Assembly (NCBI GenBank): GCA_003116995.1 | Contig: BDSL01000042.1 | Coordinates: 558,001-622,000, forward strand | Source: Yamagishiella unicocca | Taxonomy: Eukaryota; Chlorophyta; Chlorophyceae; Chlamydomonadales; Volvocaceae | Length of the DNA: 64,000 bases | Direction: 5' to 3' | Part shown: one piece after another, positions 1 to 12,409 of the stretch | Layout of the letters: the number at the start of each line of letters is the position of its first letter | How positions within the stretch are numbered: the stretch's first letter is position 1 | The notes under the pieces: model-generated | What the model was told of the DNA's origin: nothing | The model's input: the letters and a program-made list of their open reading frames with translations, nothing else | Database searches by the model: none | Program-made: the position numbers and the translations under genes

Positions 1-517
1 AAAGAACAACCATAGGTGATCTAGCACGTCGGTCACATCCTTGGACTTTTCTTTGGCTCCAGCGGTTTTCCGGTTGAGCGTCATATCGGCGGGAAGGGGC
101 AAGGACAGGACCCAAGCGGTAATGAGCAATAACTACAGCACTTTTGTTATAATAGCCTCAATGGCCTCAATGAGCTGGAGAGACGTCGCGAAATCGCCGC
201 ATGGTCTCGTGGGTCGTCATGTCCCGTTTGCATTTGCAGCTCCATCTTGTTTTACACTCCGCGGGCCGGCCTCTTGTTCCCGCCACCGCTGCCCTCCGCA
301 GCAATGTCCGCCGCTCCCCCGCCCTCCCCGACGAGTCGCCTGCTCGGTCTCGATGCTGATCTCTCCTTCGCGATTGCTCCGTGTCTCCGCTCGCTCCCCT
401 GGCCGGGCGTTTGGAGCCGAGGCTCACGGCCTGTGCCCTGAGGGGCAGATGCCGCCCTCAGCAGACCAGCGGCGCTGCTCCGTGCCGGACCCTCCCGCCC
501 GCCCGCCCTTCCCGCAG

Positions 518-575
518 GTGGACACCCCCTTCGCGCTGCTGGAGGAGCAATTTTTATGTTGCTTGGGGCCGTGTT
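518..575 (+). pseudogene. isolated exon-like segment
   Basis: A pyrimidine-rich acceptor (ending CCCGCAG at 517) is followed by an open stretch reading VDTPFALLEEQ and then a GTGAGT donor at 576. No flanking exons that would continue a protein were found on either side. It may be a remnant of a decayed gene or a chance match in a GC-rich patch. Confidence 0.2.
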
Positions 576-654
576 GGTGAGTGTGTCTGGAGGTGCGTCT
601 GTTTTCGTTTTCGCCCTCTTTTCTCCCTCTCCGTTACGGCGATATCCCTGAGGA

Positions 655-760
655 TCACAATGTCCTCAAGGCCCGGCGGACCCAGGACAAGAAGAGACGA
701 GAAGAGGGGCCCATGTCCGCGGCCTCACCATATGAGAGCCGGGGCTGAGCCCAGCGGACG
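655..760 (+). repeat. dispersed repeat, copy 1
   Basis: The stretch contains the words GTCCTCAAG and CCCAGGACAAGAAGAGA, followed by TCACCATATGAGAGCCGGGG and a CTGA-CCCA word. A diverged version of the same order of words lies at 11943-12100, upstream of the second kinase gene, so the two kinase genes each have a related repeat a few hundred to 1500 bases upstream. The family is not recognised. Confidence 0.6.
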
Positions 761-1925
761 CCCCCAAAGGCACAGGAAAGCCTCAAAAAGCACAGAGACG
801 CCTCATGGCTATCCAGCTACTGTGAGGCCTGGTAAACCCTTGGATTTGGATGTAGCTGTAGACGGCTTACGTATTGAGCCGCGGCGAGCCCGCAGCTTCA
901 GCTTCAAGTCACATATTTTGCTAAAAGCTGCGTTTGTGCTAGTTTGTGACGCCAGAGCTCGTGGAAAACTTGCTCAACCGCTCATGCACCCACGTAATCC
1001 TCATATACGAACTACCTTAATGACTAAGCTGGTTTGAAAACGTGAATACGTCCTTGGGCTCCCTCGTGCACGTGACGTTGTGTGTTTCTCGGTGTTTTAC
1101 TTCGGCCGAGTCACATTCAGACGACTGGCTGGCCCCTTCGTAGCCGCCCAGCAGTTTCATGCCGTTGAGGCGTCGTTGACGTACATGGACGAACAAGGGC
1201 GGCGCCACTATCGGTAAGGTCCGTCACTCGAACGGTGAAAAACCGCAAATCATATAATAAGCAATAAGGGCACATTCTCGTAAGGCAGCGCCTTTGCCGC
1301 GCATACATACATGCATGGGGCCACCAAGCCGTCACCATATGAGAGCCGGGGCTGAACCCAGCGGACGCCCCCAAGGGCACAGGAAAGCCTCGAAAAGCAC
1401 AGAGACACCTAATGGCTATCCAGCTACTGTGAGGCCTGGTAAATTCTTGGGGTCGGATAGCTATAGACGGCTTATTGAGCAGCGGCGAGCCCGCAGCTTC
1501 AGCTTCAAATCAAATATTTTGCGGAAAGCTGCATTTGTGAGATCAGAGCTCATGGACAACTTGCTCAACCGCTCCGCACCCACGCAAATCCTTAATGTAC
1601 TAACCACCTTCAACGAAAAGTTTCCAAACGTGAATACGTACGTCCTTGGGTTCCCTCGCCCGTGCACGTGACGTTGTGTGTTCCTCGGCGTTTCCCTCCG
1701 GCGGCCGAGTCACATTCAGACGGCTGGCTGGCCCCTTCGTAGCCGTCCAGTTTCATGCCGTTAGTTGAGGCGTCGTTGACGTACGTGGACGAACAAGGGT
1801 GCCACTAAGGTCACTCGAACGGTGGAAAACCGCAAATCATACAATAAGCAATAGGGATACATTTTCCTAAGGGAGAGGCTTTGCCGTGCATGTATGGATG
1901 GGCCCACCAAGCCGTCACGCCTGCG
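725..1925 (+). repeat. tandem duplication, unit about 600 bp
   Basis: Two direct copies, about 725-1331 and 1332-1925. Both begin at TCACCATATGAGAGCCGGGG and run through shared words such as GGCTATCCAGCTACTGTGAG and GAGCCCGCAGCTTCAGCTTC. Both end near a CCACCAAGCCGTCAC word. The copies differ by many substitutions and small indels, so the duplication is not recent. No coding capacity is evident in either copy. Confidence 0.8.
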
Positions 1926-2155
1926 CACCGCAGGCCCTAAAGCTTCCAATAAGGCAGATGCGTATTGACATTGTTGCTGCCAAGTGAGCTTAGCTGCCTG
2001 CCCGGAACTAAGGATTTATTTACGCATTGCGAACCAAGCCGTCGACGCAACCACTGACGGCTGCCCAAAGCACGACATCACCAATCTGAGGCGTTGTGCG
2101 GCAGCATCTCGCCTTTTACTGCTGGCCTGATCGCCTCGGCTTTCCTTGCAATACA

Positions 2156-5100
2156 ATGATCAGTGCGCCGATAGGATTAAGCAGGGCCGTTACCGTGGTC
2201 GTATACGCCCTGGTGCTGCTTCGTTTTTTACAGCGCCCGGGCATCCCGGGAGCGCTCGCGCAACAGCAATACGTCCTTTCGTCGGATGCGACGATGCTCG
2301 CCACCCAAGAATGCCGCACGGGGCCGCAGCTGGTCAGCGCGCTCTTAGATCCGGAGATCGGCACGGTTCTGCTGCCCAATGACCTGACGCTTCGGGAGGC
2401 GGACTGGACAGGCCGAGAGTCACCACTCGTGCTCCAACGCAACGTCACGATCCAGGGCTGGGCAAGTCGACCGGTCACACTAAACCTCAACTTCCTGCGG
2501 GCCAAGGTGCGCGCATATGTGTGTTGCTTGTGTTGTAGCCCGCCGCTCGCTAGGGGCGGTGTCCACCCGCGCAGGAGTCGATGGGCTCACCTCTTCAAGG
2601 CTGGGTCTATGGGATCGTTACATATTCCTGAGCCCAAGAGCGTTGCCATAAGCGGATGTCTTAGAAAGGTGGTAACGATAATTACCGATTGGACGAAGTC
2701 TTTATACCGGTAGTAGTCAGCCATGCATGAGGTTTATGGAAAGCCAACCGGCGAGGTGACCTTTGCTTTGGTGTGTTTCCGGGGTGTTCCATGGTAGCCA
2801 AGCGAAGGTGGCTACTCGTATTGCATCGGCCTTTACTCAAATATGTGGAAGGCGTACAGCCGCTCACCAGTGATGTTCAGTGCCGACCGGACGTCACGAC
2901 TAGAGCAATCATGCTCTCGGCCCAATCTCATCGGTCACACTAGCATAGGGTACGGCCTTATTCGTAGGGTAGAGTCGTGTTATCGTCAGATAACATAGTG
3001 CGTACGAATCATCGCACAAGGCAGGGCTCTTCAGAGTTCGCCGAGGGACCGTAGCGCAGGCGTGCGTGTCCGTCAACCAGCAACTTAACTGCAGCAGCTA
3101 GCTAGAGTGGTGGCGATCGAGACATGTATGTAGCTATGCACCATCATCGCCGTTATCATTATGCGTCAGCAGCCAAAATAATGGTGGTAAGTCTATGCCA
3201 CCACCATGTACGGTGGTTATCTATTGAAATCAACAGACGGGCGTCATCCATCATACCCAACCACGCACACATACATCCAGTGCACACCCTGCCTGTGTGT
3301 GCTGATTCGAGGTGCCCGCAGGTCCGTCTTGCCCGTGGCAGCGTTATGCTTGTGTTCCGCTGGCTGGTGCTGGTCCAATATCGATCTGGATCTGCGTTCC
3401 AGGCCCCAGGACTGGATCTTTTGGGGCCAACATTACTACCTGCTGACGAGGATCAGGGCGCTGCCCTACAGACTTTGCTACGCGTGGAGCATACCTACAT
3501 CGTCAGCCCCTTCTGCTTCCCGGCGCCAATGCTACAGTGAGCTACGTAGCTAGTCAGATAATTGCGTGCAGCCACTTGATTATGGCGCGAGGAAACGCGA
3601 GTTATTGCTACATTCTTGCCATACATAGCGACTACTCGCCATAGCCACTACTATTACACGCTTTGGCGCTTGCTTAGCTGGAACAGCGATATTGCCTTTT
3701 CCATTGTGCAGCGATTCGCTCCCGTATTATCGTTTTTATTGTCATAAATTCCTCCTGAGCAGGCCTGCTCATAGCGCACACGTGCACGTTCGGAGGTTGG
3801 CTGGTATCCTACCTAAGCACGCAGCCGCGGTTGATGATCGAGGGATAACTACTTATCTGCATTATATACATGTCGAGCAGCCAGCCACCGACAACCTGAC
3901 CGTTTACAAACGCCGCCATTCGCCATCCGCTCGTACATATTTGTGACAAGCAGGGAAGCTCTCAAGACCATCCGCCGCCCGCATGAACTACCCGGTGACA
4001 ATATTATTGAGGTGTCCGTATCTTGGCCGACTCAGCCCTCAGCGGCCTGCAGTAACAGCACCGCTGCACCTGTGCTGGAGCGCTGCTACCCGGCCGCTGG
4101 TCGGTACGTGGACACCGGAATCTACGGCACTGAAGTGAAACCGAACGGAAGGCTAGAAAGCAGTGAATACTTGGTAAGCAAGATGGCCATTACATCAAGC
4201 TGATACTTACGCATGCGCACCATATGTTATGGCGTGCGCGCGTACGTATGTCCTCGCCCTTGTAAAGACCACCGATCGAACTGAGCACCTACGTGCGTGT
4301 GCCGTACGTAGATCACCACACTCCGATGACGCGTACGACAATTGCACGCAGATCCACTTGGTCAACGTCACCTTCCTCTGTCCTACCATCCTGCCAACCA
4401 ACTGTACGGAAGAGCTAGGTCCACTGGGATGTTCGCTCTACACCCTGTCCCGGCCACCCGTGCTGTCAACCGAGGGCACTCCTACTGCTGAAAGGCCAGT
4501 AGTAATCCAGCCCAGCCTCGGCAGCCAGGGCTTGGCGGTGGTACTGGGCTGCATCCTTGGAGGTGCGCAAATCACCTGGTGGGTGGATGTAGTAGTACAC
4601 GTTACAGTGGGTTGCAGACCAAAAGGGTTGCGGACCATCGGGCACATCGCCTGATGTATGACACTGAAGGAGACAAAGGATAGAGGCATAATGTTGTGCA
4701 ATTAACGCACGTCGCGCTTACATAGTCGCAGCGTGTTGCCTGCACACGGGGATTGCCCGAGCCAGGGCTGTGCCGCGACGCACCTGACTGCTGCAGGAAT
4801 GACCCATTCGTTCGTTAGTCATCACCGCTGCTGCGTATCGAATGAATGCGTGCTCGCTCCTGCCTGGCTGCGGACGTATGTGGCTGGCTTGATTGGTTCA
4901 GGTTTGGCTGTCACAGTGCTAATGGCCGCATCCCTGGCTTTCGCGGTACGGAAGCTGCGGTGCAGCACGGGGCCGCCGAACATCGCGCTGATGTTTCCAA
5001 CGCCAACTAGTGCTTCACAATCTGCTCCAACCGCTGTGGACGACAGCAACAATGTAGCAACAAGGTAACTTTTATTGTAGCAATGTCCTGGCCTTACTTA

Positions 5101-8100
5101 TAATTGGTTGCGCGGCGCGACTGCAAGCAACGTGAGATCATCAAAACCGTTTGGTTCGCAACATGATCGATCGATCATTTTATCTCATCCCAGAAGCGCA
5201 GGTGCACGCTCCCTTGATCCACAACTCCCCCCGCACGTTCGTGTGTGCGCTGCTGCAATACATACTTATGTTAGTTAGTCAGCAGCAGTAGCAAGCACAA
5301 GGTGGCCATCGTACCTGCAGCACCACCAGTGGCTGAGCCCGTACATTTGTAGGCTCTTGGCTGAGCCAGGGCTTGCTTGTTTCCCTGCTGGCTACCCCGC
5401 AGGGACAATGCACGAAATCTTACGGCGGATAGGATGACGGGTATGAATCCCTCGGGAGGTGTTGGCGCTGAGCAGCAAGGCGAAATCACCGCAGTGATAG
5501 CGTCAAGGTCGCCATGGCTCCAGGAACCAACAATGGAGCGAAACGACTGCTGCGATGGAGCCCTGGAACCTGCTGGTAGGTGGTTCTGCTCCTGCGAGGC
5601 CTTCGGACGGCGGAAATGATGGACACAAGTGAGCTTGCCGAGCTAGCAACCAAACACCTTCCCGGACACGCCTTGACGATCTTACTCTTCGCGTGTGAAG
5701 TACGGAAGAGAAGGACGACCCATCTTCTCACAAGCCAAGGCAGAAAATGAAGATTGAAATGTTGCTTACGTATAGTCCAGCTGCGATAGAGACGCGGCGT
5801 TGGAAAGCCTATCGTGCGTCTTTCTACGTATGGGAAATGGTGCTTATCGAAAAGGCCTCGCATGCCCGTGGCTGTGCCCCAGCTGATTAGCTAGCAAGCG
5901 TGGCATGTGCCTTTATAGCTAGCTGCTGCGTGCGTGGACACCCGACCCGTTGGAACCTCTCCCTACTGCTGCTGCCCTCCCATATACATGCGTGTGCAAA
6001 TATGTACTACTGCCCATGCTGAGGGCAGACGGTCAGCAGGCTCCTTCTGGACTCGAAGATCGATTCCATTCATGCCTCGCCACATCCGGATACCCTTCGA
6101 AGCCCGACAGCTGCGCGACCTCGGACATCATCACTTCTGCCACTCCACACCGCCCCGGTCTGCGGTTGGACGCGCAGCTGCAGCTTCAGGGGCATCACAA
6201 TACCCGAAGCGTGCAAAGCATCAGCGGCTACGCCTCTGAGGCAGCAGGCTTGCTTCACACTGGGATCACGCAGCACCACCAGGTTCAAACTGATCAACAC
6301 TCCGTCGTTGGCGGCAAGATCCCAGCTGGTTTCGGAGGCGGCAGCATCGCCACCATCGCCGGTTGTTCCAGCGGCGCCGCTGCTGCCGTGTCATCCACGG
6401 GTATGCTTAGGCCTGGACGTAATGAACCCATTGCAGCGGCTGCTGCGCTCGAGGAGCGATGCAGCAACCAGGTGACTCTGCTGCCCAGAGTGCTCGGCCG
6501 GGGGGCATTTGGGCGTGTGCACGAGGGCATGTACCAGGGTCAGCGTGTGGCGGTCAAGGTGGTGATTGGGTCCAACGTATTCGGTTTGGAGACGGAGCAG
6601 CCTTGTCCTACACCGTCGAAACAACAGGGGTCGCAGCAGCAGCCTCAGCAGCAGGGCCTGGCGATCTCATCACGGGCTTTCCATCTAAGACAGCAGCAGA
6701 GTCACATAGGTGAAAATCGCAGCAGCCAGCAGAGCCCAGGAACACAAACTCGCGACCGCCGCCAGCAGCAGGCCGCCTCCAGTGTCCTGCAAGGGTCGCC
6801 AGCTGGCGAAAGGCAGCCGGCACCATTAGACCACCAGGAGGCTCTCACTTCTCTGGAAATGATGCATGATGACCGCCTTGCTCGTCAGGTCGGGCTTGAG
6901 GTCGACGTGTTGTGCCGCATCCAGCACCCAAACGTGGTGCGCCTGCTGGCGGCGTGCCTGCAGCCACCCCGCCTGTGCCTGGTGATGGAGCTGATGGAAA
7001 CCAACCTTGCGCACCTGATATACGGGAACGGAAGGGCGCTTATACCCCTCCCTAAGGTGTGTTGTGCGTTGGCATCCTGTCGGTGCCCCAGCCCTACCTC
7101 CTGAATGCAAGACATGGAGGCACGCATATGTGTACTACTTGTTTTGGCCTTCGGAGATATATCAGATGCTGCAGCTTATGTAAAGCCCACCCGTAAATGC
7201 CAGCGAATGATTGGCAAACATCTGCGCCTCCCATCCACCGGTATCCACTTACCGCACATACGTATTTCCGCAGGTGCTCCACATAGCTGTGCAGATATGT
7301 CAGGGCCTTGAGTACTTGCACCCAACTGTCATCCATCGCGACCTCAAGGTGAAACGATTGCTGAATTGCATTGGCTGGGTCGTCGCAGCACCCATCCGTC
7401 AGGCGTACACTGCCCGCCGCACAATTTCATTACTCCACTTACGACCTTGTTCCTCCCTTTAAACCATATCCCGTGCGTATGTCCGTCCACATATTCACAC
7501 ACCCCACTCGGCTCGATTACGCGCACTGCGTGACGTCATGGAATTAACGGGCACCTAGCCCGCCAATGTGCTCATCAATGGAGCGGACACGCCACATCCG
7601 GTCGCTAAATTGTCGGTAAGTGCTTGCCCGCGACGAGGCAAGAAGGGCCCGGTGCATGTGAAGGGCGGGAATGGCTGGGCAGTGGGCAGCAGCGCAAGGG
7701 ATGGTCAGTCCTAAGACGACGCGGTGTGTCGGGAGCCACGCTTCGCATCGGGGCAGCCAAGCAAGCGTTACCTGTCGATATGCCGTTGCCATACATTGAC
7801 CGCGGCCATATGCCGTCGACCGGTCGTAGTCAAAATGCTATCATTGCACGTAAGAAACCGACCGACATCCGAAGTACTCACAGCAGCGCGCATTACGCAC
7901 CTCCCTGCCTGCACCTCAAAGCTTTTGAAAAATGCATGCTGATTTCACTCGATCGTGGGGTTTGGTAAGCTGCAGGCCTTCTTGACGGCGCGTGAGTGAG
8001 CGAGTGCGCAAATTGCCGTCAGCCTCGCAGCGTTTACTGCGAGGTGATAGTTGATACCGACCCTCGTTTACCCTTAATTGATGGAGTGCTGTTCGTCATG

Positions 8101-10213
8101 GTATATGTCCGGTGGCTCACTCGCAGGACTTTGGGCTCTCGCGGATTAGTTCCGCCACACTTCAGACTCGGAATATGGACGTGGGAACGGTACGGAGTAA
8201 AATATACTGAAATCCATGTCCATGGTTATGTTGTCCCGATGTAACAACCCTTCCTATCCAGGGGAGACCGTGATTGCCTGACTGGGCCATTACTGCATGC
8301 TCGTCATATTTGGTAATTAATCCAAACTTTGCGATTTATTACATGGCGCTGACAGCGATAGATGATTGCCTTCAGCCTCCAGCATCACACTAAACCCGTA
8401 AACACTCTGGACTCCAGGTCCATGTAGTTGCGAAACCGCCTCGATCAACCAACGGCGCTTGACGGAACCCTCCTGCCTTGCCCCTATCCCCTTCCTACCC
8501 CGCAACCCTGCGCGTCCAACTACGTACGCGTATGCACATTTCGAAACGCGGCCATAAATGCCTCCGTCCGATGCAGCCGGCGTACATGGCGCCAGGTGCG
8601 CAACAGGGCGAAGGCCGCCTGAGGTTAATCCGGCGGATTAATTGTGGCGGCCCCTGTTACATAACCGGATCAAACCAGACTTTAGTAGTAGTCATGATAC
8701 GTTTGTATGTTAATAGTAGTCATGATGCGACGACAGGGCTAGCGTGCACGACCGACACTGCTAGGGTCGGTGACACGAGAGTAATCACGTGCGTGAGCCT
8801 TACTTCTGCGGCGCCTCCATTCCCACTTCAAAAGCAGCACATAACACGTTATCCCGTGCCCTCCATCGCTTGCTCGCGGTAGAGTTGTACGACGTCGACG
8901 TCACCGTCCTCTCACATCACATGGTCAGTACGGCACCCTCATCTTACACACGGGTTGCCTATGAGAGGTCGTATGACGGAGCGTCTTGAGCACTGCGGGG
9001 CCTGCTCCTTCCGGGCTCAGAGGCCAGCAGGTGGCCCGATTCATCCTCGTTGTTGTAACGGTTACAGTGGGTTCCACGGCAGACCAAAAGGTAGAACCAT
9101 CGGGCAGCTCGTGTGGCGTTCCGCACCGGCACCTGCTCGGCTCACTTACTCGATGGTGCTGACGCAGGATATGTACGCGCTGGGTGTGCTGCTGTGGGCT
9201 ATGCTGACAAGGCAGATACCTTGGCAGGTGCAGTAAGCATCATCAGCGGGTGGGCGTTTGCTGTCCTGAATGCCTTAATAGGTACTGGCATAATTGGCCC
9301 TCATCCGTCTGGCCGCCTGCCGGCCGTCGCATACGCCCAATCCGGCTCAATCTACGTGCGCGCAGGACTACTCGGTCGTGGCCGTGGGCTACAAGGTGGC
9401 GTTGCTGAAGGAGCGGCTGCCTCTGGACCAACTGAGCAGCCGCCGCTGCCCACCCAAGCTGAAGAAGCTGGTGCGCAAGTGCTGGGAGCAGGACCCGCTG
9501 AGGCGCCCTGCGGCGGCTGAGGCGGTCAAGGAGCTGCTGCTTGTTCAGGAGCAGGTGCGCGCCATGCGTCCGTTGTTCCTGAGAGATGTATAAATGACTT
9601 AGTAAGCCGGAGGGGGCCGCATAACTAACCTGCGCGAAAGGTGAACATTGATTGCGTGCGGCGGGCCAAAGCAAGGCAACTACTGCCGATGGGAAGCGCG
9701 CGCGTCGCACGGACAAAAAAGGGAAAACGCGGTGTCTTGGAGCCTTATGGAGTGAGACGTATATATGTGGCTGCGACCATGTTGCGCACGCTCGCATAAA
9801 AGTGTCGAGCAGATGCACTTGCAGCGATCGATGGAGGAACATAGCTGTCGTGTTCCTTCATCGCATATACCTTGACGTTACATATACGAAACGGGCGATC
9901 AAGGATAGCCTGCGTATCCAACGCCTTGCTGCAGGTTCAAATGGCCGCCGCAACTGAGGGTTTTCGGGCAGGTGCACCAGCAGCGGCCGGCGGCGTGCAG
10001 CGGACGTCTTCCATGGGGCCACACAAAGCTCCATCCATGAACGACGATGTAGCATCGCGCCGTATGTCGGTGCACCAGGTCGGAGTCGTGCGACAGGAAA
10101 GTCAGGCCGCTGCTGTCCTCCCCAGTATCAGCAGTGACGTCACGATAATGATGACGGAAGATGATGTTTGGCAGGCGCTGTATCCTGGTGGATCAGCAAG
10201 CGCATCGTCATGA
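2156..10213 (+). CDS. receptor-like TKL-type protein kinase, copy A
   Basis: Predicted single-pass membrane kinase of roughly 990 residues. Exons read: 2156-2506, 3322-3536, 3954-4173, 4352-4562, 4902-5064, about 6034-7056, 7274-7348, 7559-7615, 8127-8189, 8577-8595, 8883-8923, 9168-9227, 9366-9554, 9935-10213. The N-terminus has a hydrophobic signal. The ectodomain has cysteines, NxS/T sites (NVT, NST, NCT) and a repeating hydrophobic pattern suggesting a beta-helix; that fold is inference. The membrane span is split between exons 4 and 5 and ends in AVRKLR. The kinase shows GRGAFGRV, VAVK, a Gln/Ser-rich insert of about 110 residues, LEVDVL before HPNVV (candidate alpha-C Glu), HRDLKPANVLI, DFG, and APE restored across a splice. 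The WEQDPLRRP ending fits TKL/Raf-like kinases. The start at 2156 is preferred over 2096 because copy B starts at the equivalent place. The exon 5/6 junction is unresolved. Confidence 0.85.
4588..4655 (-). repeat. GTAAC-N-GTTAC dispersed repeat
   Basis: Reverse-orientation copy in intron 4 of kinase A. It carries GTTACAGTGGGTT, then AGACC, and ends in ATCGGGCACATCGCCTGA. Homology continues past the core into ACACTGAAGGAGACAAAGG, matching the left flank of the copies near 25.6-26.0 kb. Confidence 0.75.
9050..9108 (-). repeat. GTAAC-N-GTTAC dispersed repeat
   Basis: Reverse-orientation copy in intron 11 of kinase A: TTGTTGTAACGGTTACAGTG, followed by GGTTCCACGGCAGACC and GAACCATCGGGCAG. It includes the near-palindromic GTAACGGTTAC end. 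Confidence 0.8.
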
Positions 10214-11221
10214 GGGTCTTTCGCCGCTGCGGAGCACTTCACATAGCCAAGCTGACAGCCCATGTATCGACGCACGCGTCACCAACAACATAAGACCGCC
10301 GTGGCTGCATACGACTGCTGGAGGTGCGGCGGCGGCGAACACAAGTCATGCAGAGCTCCTCGTCTGTGACTCTTTCGTAGGGCAGTGTACCTGGGATAGT
10401 GGCTGAGTGCGAGCTCGAACTGCACTGAGACATCTGATGTTCTTTTTAATGGACGTTTTCGTGCGGAAGGTTGAGCGGATGATTTTACAGTAAATGTACA
10501 GGTGATTGTACATGACTCCCAGTTGCGATGGCCCGCCCGCTGAGGTACGTGCGAACAAAGAGGACGGCAGTAGCCCCATTGGCAGGCGGGTCGTAACGGT
10601 TGAAAAATGTGAATGTTCGCGGCGGTTCGCACTGGCGTGCTGGTCCTTGGATGTGCGCAGACACGTTCCGAGGGGAACATTCGCCGCCGTTCATGCAGCA
10701 CCATCTGGGGTTCAGTGGTAACCATGGTAAGCATGGCTGGGGTAGCGTAGTCGTCCTCTTGCGCATAATGCTGAAATCTTGTTATGGGCATAACAAGAGC
10801 AGGTGCGATGTAAATGGAGAAGCCCGGAGCTTGACGGGCAATGCACGGGGTGCTAAACGCGGAAGTAGAAGCGTGTCATGCTCCGGATGGTATTAATGAA
10901 TGACGTCAGGGCCGTGCCTAACTTTGCCATAGCCAAAGCGACCAGGTTGGCATAAGACCACCAAGTTTCGGTTATTAAGCAGTAAGCCAATAGTAAGGTG
11001 TTCGACGAGGCCTGGGTATGGGCCCCCTATCTTGTCCCAGGCTCGTCGGGGCTTGTGGACACTGCTGCAATATCTTACAAACGATTGATCAGACGCCGAA
11101 TGTGCCTAATGAGCTCATCAGTTGCAGCCTGTCCCATCCTATGTGGAGAAATATTATACCTGTTCCTATGAGCCCGAAACTGTGTTCGACGTGTTTTTAT
11201 AGAGACGCTCGTCCCAGGCGA

Positions 11222-11252
11222 AGCGTCGCAAAAGTTTCTACGTTGCGACGCT
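11222..11252. repeat. perfect inverted repeat, 10-bp arms
   Basis: AGCGTCGCAA at 11222-11231 is the exact reverse complement of TTGCGACGCT at 11243-11252, with an 11-base loop. It lies about 1 kb after the stop of kinase A. Role unknown. Confidence 0.7.
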
Positions 11253-11942
11253 GGGGATGGCCGCCTCGCAAATTCGACAGGCGTAGGAACCTGGGGCTAG
11301 CGGAGCAACCTGATCAGTGTACATCTATCGCTCCCTGGTTGATCAGAAGCGCGGGCTTTTTTTGCGCATACCCTCCTGTGCGGGACAGTGCGACAAACGA
11401 CGCGACCCGACGCGACATTGTTTGTTGGGAAGCTAAATGCAACTTGATTGACAGTCCTTCGTTTGTGTTAGCTTGTTGTTGAAACTGACCGGGGTCATTT
11501 GGGGAATCGCGAAACTGCAGCTTTTCCTTAGGCGACTGACACACGAGTTATCGGGCTACAGACCCACGAAAAAAGCTATGGATGGGCGATTGCTACGGCG
11601 TTTGGACCATTATGCACCTGGGTCTATCGATTGCGCTTGGGGAATCGCGAACGTATTGGTTTGTTTAATTTCGGGCAATGAGTCGGTCAATGGGGGGTCA
11701 TTGGACAGCGATTGGACGTACATCAGGCAGCATAACCCCGACTGCAAAACTTCGACTGCCAAACATGCGAGGCCAATGAGATGTTAGAGTGTATAAATCA
11801 ATATTTAACGCATTCAACATATAATTGCGTGTCATCGAATGAAGTTCGTCGAAAACTTTGTTTCGCACTTCTACTGTGGTTAAAGTGTCCGTCGTCTAAC
11901 GACGTCAGCATAAAATTATATACAGAAATTATTGTTATAAGA

Positions 11943-12100
11943 CATTGCAGTGTCCGCAAGCACAGGCGAACCCAGGACAAGAAGTGGGACCCAATAGTAA
12001 CAAAAAGTTGCAGTGTCCTCAAGCCCGGGCGAACCAAGGACAAGAAGAGAAAACCAATGCCGGGTCTCACCATACGCTAGCGGGGGCTGAACCCATGTCC
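11943..12100 (+). repeat. dispersed repeat, copy 2, internally duplicated
   Basis: Two tandem versions of a ~60-bp word, each with AGTGTCC(G/T)CAAGC, then GGCGAACC and AGGACAAGAAG, at about 11945 and 12008. The second continues into TCTCACCATACGCTAGCGGG and GGGCTGAACCCA. It is related to 655-760. Confidence 0.65.
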
Positions 12101-12409
12101 GGATCTGTCGTTGCGTCTGGCCGCCCTAGTGTCGCCTGTGGTCGCCCTTAATACGGGTAATCACGGGCACAGCAGCACTTTCAGATGACTACCGTGCATG
12201 GTATTGTAACATTGGTGTGAGACAATTCGCCCAACTCCTGTAGATACAAGTGTTGTACTCATACGACATTGTATCGCCGCTCTGTCTCTCTGCAGCGCTG
12301 ACACACAGAACTTTGGACATGTAAGCTCAACCATTGTTACCGAATTCAAACGCGCTTCGACGCTTTTACTGTTAGGAAAGTCGTCGCGGTCCTTAGCGTT
12401 AGGCAGAGC

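Larger units (their letters stand above)
1..2155. other. non-coding left flank
   Basis: No gene can be supported here. Base composition is less GC-rich than in the right half of the window, except for a GC-rich patch at about 250-600. The stretch holds a possible isolated exon (518-575), a repeat related to one upstream of the second kinase gene (655-760), and a tandem duplication (725-1925). The last 200 bases before 2156 would contain the promoter and 5' UTR of the first kinase gene; no clear TATA element was seen. Confidence 0.6.
10214..12409. other. spacer between the two kinase genes
   Basis: No gene is supported. Contents are the 3' UTR of kinase A, a perfect 10-bp inverted repeat at 11222-11252, and the repeat at 11943-12100. 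The middle (about 11000-11900) is clearly lower in GC than the exons. Frames that stay open here show neither exon borders nor recognisable protein. Confidence 0.6.

Noticed and set aside
11018..11482. 154-codon forward frame in the kinase spacer
   Set aside because: Low-GC sequence with no exon borders and no recognisable protein; length is compatible with chance.
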